A DNA stretch of 64,000 nucleotides from Ardenticatenaceae bacterium (lineage in GTDB: Bacteria; Chloroflexota; Anaerolineae; Promineifilales; Promineifilaceae), in assembly GCA_020634375.1 (NCBI GenBank), contig JACKBX010000005.1, forward strand, positions 349,890 to 413,889, written 5' to 3'. Below are positions 58,008 to 64,000 of the stretch, one piece after another. The notes under the pieces are model-generated. The model was not told the origin of the DNA and did not search any database. It saw only the letters and a program-made list of their open reading frames with translations. The first letter of the stretch is position 1, and each line of letters starts with the position of its first letter. A program made the position numbers and the translations under genes.

Positions 58008-58769
58008 TTACCGACGGCTCACCAACGAGTAAACGATGTGGGATTGGCGACGACGCAGAGCAGCCGGGACCCAGTTCTCCAACCGTGCGTAGATGCCCAG
58101 GCCCCACATGGCAATCCCTTCCAGTGTGCCGCTGCTGGCTTGCTCCCGCTGCGTTTCGCTGCGCGTGATACCCGGCGGAAACGGCGGCATATCAATGTAA
58201 CCAGACCGATCGATGGGGCGAGGAGGCACGAGCGCCCGCAGCGCTTGCAAATGCAGCCCATCCAACCCGGAAATGCCGACATGGGCGTCATTCGCCTTGT
58301 TGGGGCAAAAGAGGGCAACGGCCGTTCCCACATCCAGCACCCGTTCCACATAAGTTTGCCGGGTCGAGTCATCTAATCGTTGCAAAACTTCTGAGGACAA
58401 AACCAGGTCATAGTGCGGTTCCAGTTCGGCCAGGCTGCCCAAATCTGCACTCAAAACAAAGGTGGGAGACACGGCCGTTAACCAGCCCGCCTGCTGTGCA
58501 GATTCCAGACTGGCACGCGCCTTATCCAGTGCCTCTTGCCGCTCGTCCACAATGGTCAGCGCTGCGCCGGTTTCGGCAGCAAGCTGCACAAAATCCAGGC
58601 TGCTGCCATATTTTTGCGGCAGTCCGGCAATGAGAACGTGCAACGGCCGTTGCCGCAGCCAGTTTCGCAGCACCAGCCGCTTGGCAAAATATTCATAAGC
58701 AGTGCCCACGCCCTCGCCTTCAGCCAGCGCCAGCGCGTAGAGAGATTTAATAGATAGAGAATTTAACAT
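58008..58769 (-). CDS. Methyltransferase-like protein
   Basis: 253 residues. PLHVLIAGLPQKYGSSLDFVQLAAETGAALTIVDERQEALDKAR resembles a Rossmann SAM fold with altered motif I; EPHYDLVLSSEVLQRLDDSTRQTYVERVLDVGTAVALFCPNK matches motif IV and post-motif regions. Further on, residues are not conserved. It abuts the large membrane protein gene (no intergenic gap), so it is probably part of the glycan operon. SAM-dependent methyl transfer is likely but not certain. Confidence 0.7.
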   Translation of the reverse strand: MLNSLSIKSLYALALAEGEGVGTAYEYFAKRLVLRNWLRQRPLHVLIAGLPQKYGSSLDFVQLAAETGAALTIVDERQEALDKARASLESAQQAGWLTAVSPTFVLSADLGSLAELEPHYDLVLSSEVLQRLDDSTRQTYVERVLDVGTAVALFCPNKANDAHVGISGLDGLHLQALRALVPPRPIDRSGYIDMPPFPPGITRSETQREQASSGTLEGIAMWGLGIYARLENWVPAALRRRQSHIVYSLVSRR

Positions 58770-58770
58770 A

Positions 58771-58855
58771 AATAATTATCAATGGTCAATAATCAATGGC
58801 CAATGGTCAACTCGTTAGCAATTAACCACTGACCATTAACAATTGACAATTAAAG
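58771..58855. repeat. Iterated-word inverted locus (AATGGTCAAT word)
   Basis: ATTATCAATGGTCAATAATC and AATGGCCAATGGTCAACTCG are mirrored by CTGACCATTAACAATTGACA, overlapping the end of the epimerase gene by six bases. Confidence 0.75.
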
Positions 58856-59833
58856 CAGTTCCTGCTTTTGGTACCAACCCACCGTCTCCGCCACACCTTG
58901 CGCCAGGTCGAACTGCGGCGTGTAGCCCAATTGGTCATGCGCTTTTTGCCAGGAGAAACGGCGGTTTTCACTAAAAAAGGCCACGCCCGTGCGGCTCAGC
59001 GGCGGCGTGATGCCGGTCACTTTGCCCATCACTTCCAGAGTGGCAGCCGCCAGCAACGCCAACGGCTTGGGCAGCGACAACCAGGGGGAGCGCACGCCCA
59101 ACGCGGCCGCAATTGTATCGCCCAATTCACGAAAGCTAACCGGGCGTGGGCCAGTAATATGGTAAACGTGTGCCGAACGGCCGTTAAGCAGACACCCTAT
59201 CATCCCCGCCACGGCATCGGCAATAAAGGTAGGATGGCACACAGCCCGCCCACCATCGATGGTAAAAAACATGCCGCGCTGCACCGCCTGGAACAAGCCC
59301 AACACATGCAAATCGCCAGGGCCGTAAATAAATTCCGGGCGAGCAATGACAACGTCTAAACCGTTGGCGGCAAAATCCAACGCCACCTGCTCGGCAGCAG
59401 CTTTGCTGCGCTCGTAGGGATTGCTGGGAGCCAGCAGCGCAGTTTCATCAGCGGGCGGGCCATCAATTGGCCCCAGCACGCCGGGGCTGCTGACGTAAAG
59501 AACGCGGGCGCCGGGATTGTGTCGGGCAACGGCCGTTAACAAATGCCGCGTCCCCTCTACATGCAGTTGGTGATAGGCTGATTCCGGCACACCGGCCTGC
59601 CCTAACATTCCTGCCGCATGAATAACCCAATCCACGCCGCGCACCAAATCAGGCAGCGTGTCCGCTTGCAGCACGTCGCCAACCTGCCAGTCAACGGCCA
59701 TGCCCGCCAACCCACTGCGGTCAGAATTAGCGCGGGCCAGCAGACGCAATTCATGCCCCTGCTGCGCCAGTTCTCGCGCCAGCGCTCCCCCGACAAACCC
59801 CGTCGCTCCTGTGATTGCTACACACTTGCCCAT
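58850..59833 (-). CDS. NAD-dependent epimerase/dehydratase
   Basis: 327 residues. ITGATGFVGGALARELAQQGHELRLL supplies the dinucleotide site; VDWVIHAAGMLGQAGVP, VLYVSSPGVLGP and NPYERSKAAAEQVAL place the SxxxxxxxxxxxxYxxxK-type active site (PYERSK). Extended SDR of the sugar-nucleotide epimerase or dihydroflavonol-reductase-like group. Given the neighbouring genes a sugar nucleotide is likely. Six codons separate it from the small Cys-rich gene upstream. Confidence 0.9.
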   Translation of the reverse strand: MGKCVAITGATGFVGGALARELAQQGHELRLLARANSDRSGLAGMAVDWQVGDVLQADTLPDLVRGVDWVIHAAGMLGQAGVPESAYHQLHVEGTRHLLTAVARHNPGARVLYVSSPGVLGPIDGPPADETALLAPSNPYERSKAAAEQVALDFAANGLDVVIARPEFIYGPGDLHVLGLFQAVQRGMFFTIDGGRAVCHPTFIADAVAGMIGCLLNGRSAHVYHITGPRPVSFRELGDTIAAALGVRSPWLSLPKPLALLAAATLEVMGKVTGITPPLSRTGVAFFSENRRFSWQKAHDQLGYTPQFDLAQGVAETVGWYQKQELL

Positions 59834-59839
59834 CGTCTG

Positions 59840-60124
59840 TTAATCTTTAACCTCGTAGGCCATTACCGGACGATAGACGCAGCCGCATTTACGGCCTTTT
59901 GTGCAGTTCGGTAATGGCAGATGGGGTGCGTCATCGGGGTGGTAAACGGCCGTTTCATCCAACTTTTGGCAAGCCACACACCCTTGTTTATCCCGCACCA
60001 CGCGCACACCGACAATGGAGCCTTTGGCACGCATTCCCAGCCGATATGCAGCCAGCGTCTTTTCCGCATAATTCTCCGGCTTTTCCGTTTCCTGATGAAA
60101 ATCCTTCAACCAATCAAAAGCCAT
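59840..60124 (-). CDS. Small cysteine-containing protein
   Basis: 94 residues, not recognised. Five Cys: GCVACQK near 47-52, then PNCTKGRKCGCVYRPV near the end, which could bind zinc or be a modification substrate. It follows the radical SAM gene with a single intervening base, so coupling is tight. One octamer gives an ETAV stretch. It could be a metal-binding partner or target of the radical SAM enzyme, but this is inferred from position only. Confidence 0.65.
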   Translation of the reverse strand: MAFDWLKDFHQETEKPENYAEKTLAAYRLGMRAKGSIVGVRVVRDKQGCVACQKLDETAVYHPDDAPHLPLPNCTKGRKCGCVYRPVMAYEVKD

Positions 60125-60125
60125 C

Positions 60126-61235
60126 TCATTTACCCCTGACGCGAATCGAATCCGGCGTAATCACCTTGGTGCCCACACGCGTCACGGTGGGCACATCCAT
60201 CAACATATTGGTGTAAGATGCATTAGCCAATGGGCAGTGGCACTCCTTGGCAGCAATACTGCCACGCACCTCTTTAATCGCTTCACCAAACCAGATTTCG
60301 CCAAAGTCATAGTTGTGTTCACGCAAATTACCCAGGTTATCAGCGCGTACACAGCAAGGCCACACCGTGCCATCGGCATAAATTTGGGCGCTGGCCCAGC
60401 CCGCATAGCAGTCAATCACCTGATCCTGCTCGTCCAAAATTTTCTTTACCAGCTTGTAATACTCCACGCGGAACGCTTCTGTAATGCGTGACACGCCTTT
60501 GTAACGCTTGCTGTTCACATAGGCGATGAGCTGATTAATGGCTGCGGCATACTGCTCCGAACTGGGCGTAATCGGCAGCCCCACCGTGTCCAACTCCACG
60601 CGCGGCTCGGCAATTTCAGTGATGAATTGGTCCGCACGGGATTGGTCGGCATAGGCAATCAGCTCATCCAGATGACCAACGCTGAACACCGAGACCACCG
60701 AATGAATGCCCACGGCAAAATTGGGGAACTCGTCACGCAGCGCCAAATACTGCTCCAGCCGCTCCTCAAACTTCTCAAAGTTACCGGCTACGCCACGAAT
60801 AAAGTCATGCTTCTCGCCAACACCATCCAAAGAAAGGTTGATGATTAGTTGGCTCTCCGGGCACGCTTCCAAAATAGCACGAACACGCTCCGGGCCGCTG
60901 TTGAGAATGCCATTGGTGGGGATGTTGATGATGCCGGGTTGGCAATGCTTGTAAGCCAGCTTCGCCAGTTCTACCACATGAGGATACATCAACGGTTCAC
61001 CACCGCTGATGGTAAACCAATAAGGGGTCGTGCCCAATGAAGCCAGCACCTTGTCCCACTCCTCCAGCGTCAGCTCATTCTCCCGTTTCATCCAAATATT
61101 GCAGGTGAGACAGCGGGAGTTGCACTTGGGTGAAGGAGACAGGGTTATATTGAGGGGCAGCATCTTCGGCCACCCCAAACGGCGATATGCCTGAAAAAGG
61201 GGGATGCGTGCCAGCACGCCTAACATTGATTTCAT
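60126..61235 (-). CDS. Radical SAM protein with C-terminal SPASM-like cysteines
   Basis: 369 residues. C38NSRC42LTC45 is the CxxxCxxC iron-sulfur/SAM motif, followed by the GGE element in WFTISGGEPLMYPHV. The C-terminus has CYAGWASAQIYADGTVWPCC plus KECHCPLA, an additional cysteine set typical of SPASM or twitch auxiliary clusters. Such enzymes modify peptides or sugars. It lies among glycan genes but also next to a small cysteine-rich gene, so a peptide substrate is possible. It contains no octamer over its length. Confidence 0.93.
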   Translation of the reverse strand: MKSMLGVLARIPLFQAYRRLGWPKMLPLNITLSPSPKCNSRCLTCNIWMKRENELTLEEWDKVLASLGTTPYWFTISGGEPLMYPHVVELAKLAYKHCQPGIINIPTNGILNSGPERVRAILEACPESQLIINLSLDGVGEKHDFIRGVAGNFEKFEERLEQYLALRDEFPNFAVGIHSVVSVFSVGHLDELIAYADQSRADQFITEIAEPRVELDTVGLPITPSSEQYAAAINQLIAYVNSKRYKGVSRITEAFRVEYYKLVKKILDEQDQVIDCYAGWASAQIYADGTVWPCCVRADNLGNLREHNYDFGEIWFGEAIKEVRGSIAAKECHCPLANASYTNMLMDVPTVTRVGTKVITPDSIRVRGK

Positions 61236-61236
61236 A

Positions 61237-61290
61237 AAAGCTGTAACCTGTAACCCGTAACCCGCTAGTGGCTACAAGTTACAAATCATT
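61237..61290. repeat. Iterated-word inverted locus (TGTAACCCGTAACC word)
   Basis: GCTGTAACCTGTAACCCGTA and GCTACAAGTTACAAATC mirror each other between glycosyltransferase and radical SAM genes, overlapping the end of the former by five bases. Confidence 0.7.
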
Positions 61291-62176
61291 TTCCTAATTC
61301 CTTTGTTGTGGTCGCAATCTCCCAAACGGTATGATTGCGTTTGCTCTTGTAATCGCGCCAACCAAGGTAACGGCCGTATACTTCCAACCCTACCACCGCC
61401 ATCGTCCAGGCAAAGGGGCGTGGTCGCCAATCCAGATGACGCAGCAGCGCCCGCAAAACCGTCGTGCCCGACATGGTGCTGACGGCATAACCCAGGCTCT
61501 CACGCACATCGAGATGCCCGGCATAAATGCGGCGGCGCTGGCGCAAAAAGTCGGCCACGGTGTCCGGGCCTTTGTTGTAGACAATGGCCTGCGGCACGTA
61601 CTGCACCTGGTAGCCCTGCCCACGCATAATTGGCTCAATGCTGGCCTCGTCTACGGCCGTATGCTGCGGAATCCGCGTAAACGCCTTGCGGAACGCGATC
61701 ATCTCTCCCGCCTTGAAACCACCAGAAGCATTGATAACGTGGTGCAAATCCCACAGCAAATGGGCGGTAAAGCCCATGAAGGTCGCCTTGTCATTCACCG
61801 GCAGGGGGCGGCAGTTGGTCATGCCCATTTCTGGGTCGGCAAACGGCCGTACCAGTTTCTCCACCACGTCCACTTCCGGCTGCAAATCGGCGCTGGACAG
61901 CACCAATACCTCTGCACCGGCCTCGCGCATAAACAAGTTAATGGCCGACGCCTTCCCTTCTCGTTTTTGCTGTACCAACAAGCGGATACGGCCGTTCCGT
62001 TCCGCATATTCTTGCACAATCGCTTCCGTGCCATCAGTGCAGCCACTGGCTACCACCAAAATCTCAGCGATGGCTACCGTTTGTAGTTCCTGCGCCAGCA
62101 TCAAATCCAGTAATTTGCCAATATTCGCTTCTTCATTGTGAGCGGTAATGCCCACCGAAGCTGATATTTTTGCCAT
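61286..62176 (-). CDS. Glycosyltransferase family 2
   Basis: 296 residues. SVGITAHNEEANIGKLLDLML starts the GT-A fold; ILVVASGCTDGTEAIV and VLVLSSADLQPEVDVV (Asp-Leu in place of DxD) mark the nucleotide site; VDEASIEPIMRGQGYQVQYVPQAIVYNKGPDTVADFLRQRRR is the catalytic ED-like and QxxRW-like region. Single C-terminal hydrophobic segment. Start MAKISAS preferred over an upstream MMVT. Confidence 0.92.
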   Translation of the reverse strand: MAKISASVGITAHNEEANIGKLLDLMLAQELQTVAIAEILVVASGCTDGTEAIVQEYAERNGRIRLLVQQKREGKASAINLFMREAGAEVLVLSSADLQPEVDVVEKLVRPFADPEMGMTNCRPLPVNDKATFMGFTAHLLWDLHHVINASGGFKAGEMIAFRKAFTRIPQHTAVDEASIEPIMRGQGYQVQYVPQAIVYNKGPDTVADFLRQRRRIYAGHLDVRESLGYAVSTMSGTTVLRALLRHLDWRPRPFAWTMAVVGLEVYGRYLGWRDYKSKRNHTVWEIATTTKELGK

Positions 62177-62201
62177 AGTCACCATCAAGATTCAACCATT
62201 C

Positions 62202-63446
62202 TCATCTGCGCAGTGTTGTTACCAGCCCGGCCAGATTGGCCGCCAGCCCGGCCATGAGCATAATCGTTGCAACGGCCGTTACCGACACAGCCAACAAAAG
62301 CAGCGCAGCCAACTCCGCCACCACCACCGCTGCCAGCAAATAAACATATCCATTTCGCTTGAGCGACAACGCATAATTCAACCAAATATTCGCTCCAGCA
62401 AACAGCGTCGTTGCCGCGCCTACCAACCCCAACACCATGCCAGGGTCGGCATACGTCCCCGCGCCAAAAACCAGGGACACTATCATGCCGGGATAAAGAA
62501 AATAAAGCAACGTCAGGGCCAACCCCGGCAGCAGCGTCGCCGCCAGCGTTAGCAGAAGCACTGGCCTTGCATCCTGCCCGCTGGCATGGCGCTGTGTGGC
62601 CTTAGGAAACAGTACCAACCCCAACCCCAAGGGCACAAACAAATTCATCTTTCCCAGCGTAATGACCGGGCCGTAATTATTGGCTATTCCCTCGGCAAAA
62701 CGCGCCTGCACAATCATTGCGTCCAGATTAATCATCAGGGCAAAGGCCAGCAGCCCCACCAACGTCGCCGCCGAATATTGCCAGCTTACACGCGGAACCG
62801 GCGCAGCGGACGGTGCCGCACGAAAATACGGCCGTAACCACCACATCCCCAACAGCAGCGCCCCCGTCATCGCCAACGGCAGCGACAAAATCGCGCCAAA
62901 CGAACGCCAGCCCAGCCAGATAAGCAGCGGAGCCAGCAGCAGCCGCAGCAGCGACTGCGCCACTTGCACGCTGCCCAATCCCCAAAAATGCTGCACCCCT
63001 TGCAGCGCACCATCCGTCACCGGGCGCAAAAATAGCAGCAGCACCGCCAATGCCCCCGCCCACAACGGTGATAACGTCCCAATGTGCAGCAGACGCCCTA
63101 GAATTGGGCTAAGCGCCAGCGCCACCAGCAGCGCCACCGTTCCCCAACGCAGCGCCCAACGCCAGCGCCGCCGCAAAAATGCCCCAATGCCTGCCTCTGG
63201 CTGGGACTGCACAGACAATTCTGCGCTGTAATAAGCAACCACGTTGCGAATGACATTGGTGGAATGAACAACCACTTGCAGCACGGCCGTTACCGCCAAA
63301 AACACAGCAATCTCATCTGCCAGCAGCCGCCCCACCATTACCTGCGTCACGTAATCAAAACCGCCAGCCAGCAGCGTGGCCCCTGCCATCAGCGCTCCCT
63401 GTCGCGCTCCAGCTGAGCGCAAGAGCGTTTGTAACTGCGCTTTCAT
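62202..63446 (-). CDS. Polysaccharide flippase-like membrane protein (Wzx/MOP)
   Basis: About 415 residues with 12 or so hydrophobic segments spaced as in MOP-superfamily flippases (ILSLPLAMTGALLLGMWWLRP, VITLGKMNLFVPLGLGLVLFP, and so on). No charged sequence signature is diagnostic; assignment rests on topology and location. The ATG at 63444-63446 overlaps the upstream stop by four bases (ATGA); a longer start would lie in the upstream gene. It probably moves lipid-linked glycan across the membrane. Confidence 0.85.
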   Translation of the reverse strand: MKAQLQTLLRSAGARQGALMAGATLLAGGFDYVTQVMVGRLLADEIAVFLAVTAVLQVVVHSTNVIRNVVAYYSAELSVQSQPEAGIGAFLRRRWRWALRWGTVALLVALALSPILGRLLHIGTLSPLWAGALAVLLLFLRPVTDGALQGVQHFWGLGSVQVAQSLLRLLLAPLLIWLGWRSFGAILSLPLAMTGALLLGMWWLRPYFRAAPSAAPVPRVSWQYSAATLVGLLAFALMINLDAMIVQARFAEGIANNYGPVITLGKMNLFVPLGLGLVLFPKATQRHASGQDARPVLLLTLAATLLPGLALTLLYFLYPGMIVSLVFGAGTYADPGMVLGLVGAATTLFAGANIWLNYALSLKRNGYVYLLAAVVVAELAALLLLAVSVTAVATIMLMAGLAANLAGLVTTLRR

Positions 63447-64000
63447 GGTACAGGCTCCACGATCGGCAGCAGCAAACGGCCGTTTGCCACCGTCACCCCG
63501 CCATCCACCAGCGACCAATTAACAAACGTCACCGGATCATACAGTCCCACGCCCAACTGCGTCACGTCCGTTGGGGGTAAAATATGAGTATCGGCCACAA
63601 CCACGCCGGGCGGCCACAGCGGCAGCGGATAACTGTTCTGCACCGGCTGAGCATCACTTTGCGCCAAAATATTCTGGTTGGCATCCAACGCATGAACAAA
63701 AACGGTCGCATATGCCTCCAATGGGGTCAACGCCTGCCAGTAAAGGGTCACTTGCATCTGGTCGCCTTGCGACTGCACTTCGTAGCCAGCCAGGGCTACC
63801 TGCTCATTAAAAATTGCGTCAACCGGCACGGCCGTTTCCGATAATGCTGTCAGCAGCCAATCCGTTTCCGCCAAAAGTTGCGGCATCAGCCACACACCCT
63901 CTGGCGTGCCAGCCTCCGCCGCAGTCACCAAATGCAGCGCCCCAGCCTGCCCGGCAAACGGCCCTAAATCCACATCCAGCCACACGATGTCATCGCCCGC
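63443..64000 (-). CDS. Partial membrane-associated protein, C-terminal end
   Basis: The frame is open to the right edge; about 185 residues are visible. The segment has LAGYEVQSQGDQMQVTLYWQALTPLEAYATVFVHALDANQNIL, LPLWPPGVVVADTHILPP and a GVGLYDP motif. It closely resembles the C-terminus of the large membrane protein at 55617 (YWKAQQPQDINYRVFVHVL), so a related large membrane protein is probably cut by the window edge. It overlaps the flippase start. Confidence 0.75.
   Translation of the reverse strand, partial: AGDDIVWLDVDLGPFAGQAGALHLVTAAEAGTPEGVWLMPQLLAETDWLLTALSETAVPVDAIFNEQVALAGYEVQSQGDQMQVTLYWQALTPLEAYATVFVHALDANQNILAQSDAQPVQNSYPLPLWPPGVVVADTHILPPTDVTQLGVGLYDPVTFVNWSLVDGGVTVANGRLLLPIVEPVP

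Larger units (their letters stand above)
209..63834. repeat. Dispersed octamer ACGGCCGT, about 125 copies
   Basis: A perfect palindrome found about every 500 bases. Examples start at 209, 1860, 4473, 4482, 6616, 9386, 18333, 24703, 32555, 44280, 48768, 56114, 56131, 62272 and 63827. Most copies are within genes of either strand and in all three phases, giving Thr-Ala-Val, Asn/Asp-Gly-Arg or Arg-Pro. Near-matches differing at the first base (TCGGCCGT) are much rarer. Counted by eye; a few copies may be missed or misplaced by a base. Confidence 0.9.

Noticed and set aside
1..64000. tRNA, rRNA, insertion sequence, integrase or phage genes
   Set aside because: None seen on reading the gaps and gene products; a tRNA scan could not be run, so a missed tRNA in a gap is not fully excluded.

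Overview
The window looks like a chromosomal segment of a Chloroflexota bacterium, probably from the Anaerolineae side. I infer this from the gene mix: isopentenyl phosphate kinase, a PTPS-related giant membrane protein, YnjBCD-type transport, lipoproteins with Thr/Pro-rich linkers, and type III glutamine synthetase. Coding is mid-GC and dense on both strands. No tRNA, rRNA, insertion sequence, integrase or CRISPR array was found.

Layout. 0-5 kb: end of an ammonium transporter, type III glutamine synthetase, then a GAF/HisKA_2 histidine kinase with an ANTAR response regulator. 5-21 kb: mixed housekeeping genes (methyltransferase, atypical response regulator, O-antigen ligase-like protein, UvrA with a repeat-derived insert, acetyltransferases, channel-like protein, enoyl-CoA hydratase, DUF885 lipoprotein, UroD-family protein, threonine dehydrogenase-like SDR). 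21-32 kb: metallo-hydrolase, LysM protein, OsmC, isopentenyl phosphate kinase, oligoendopeptidase F, cupin, an AHSA1-PDZ-DinB fusion, ABC-F ATPase, SCP2, patatin and a nucleotidyltransferase. 32-36 kb: multiheme cytochrome and a TVP38 membrane protein. 36-44.5 kb: mercuric-reductase-like flavoprotein and a YnjBCD-like ABC importer whose permease genes are separated by a flavin-halogenase-like enzyme and a YdjM-like membrane protein. 44.5-46.9 kb: ferritin-like protein, a TlpA/DipZ-like lipoprotein with an in-frame UGA at the first redox cysteine (probable selenoprotein), and an APH(6)-like kinase. 46.9-64 kb: almost entirely minus-strand genes that fit surface polysaccharide assembly (ATP-grasp, GT4, GT2, phosphohexomutase, GDP-mannose dehydratase, epimerase, radical SAM, GT2, flippase and large membrane proteins).

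Three genome-scale signals are not explained by the genes. (1) The palindrome ACGGCCGT occurs about 125 times by my hand count, against about one expected by chance, in all reading phases and on genes of both strands; this resembles the HIP1 octamer of cyanobacteria. (2) About 25 loci carry short iterated words of 6-10 bases, often followed by their reverse complement. They sit mostly between genes but also inside uvrA and one membrane-protein gene. (3) There are three tandem arrays with 22, 22 and 23 bp periods, two of them next to long perfect hairpins, and several families of small repeated palindromes.

The strongest single-gene observation is the UGA codon at 45594-45596, followed by a SECIS-like hairpin and preceded by a leader that can fold in two mutually exclusive ways around the ribosome-binding site.
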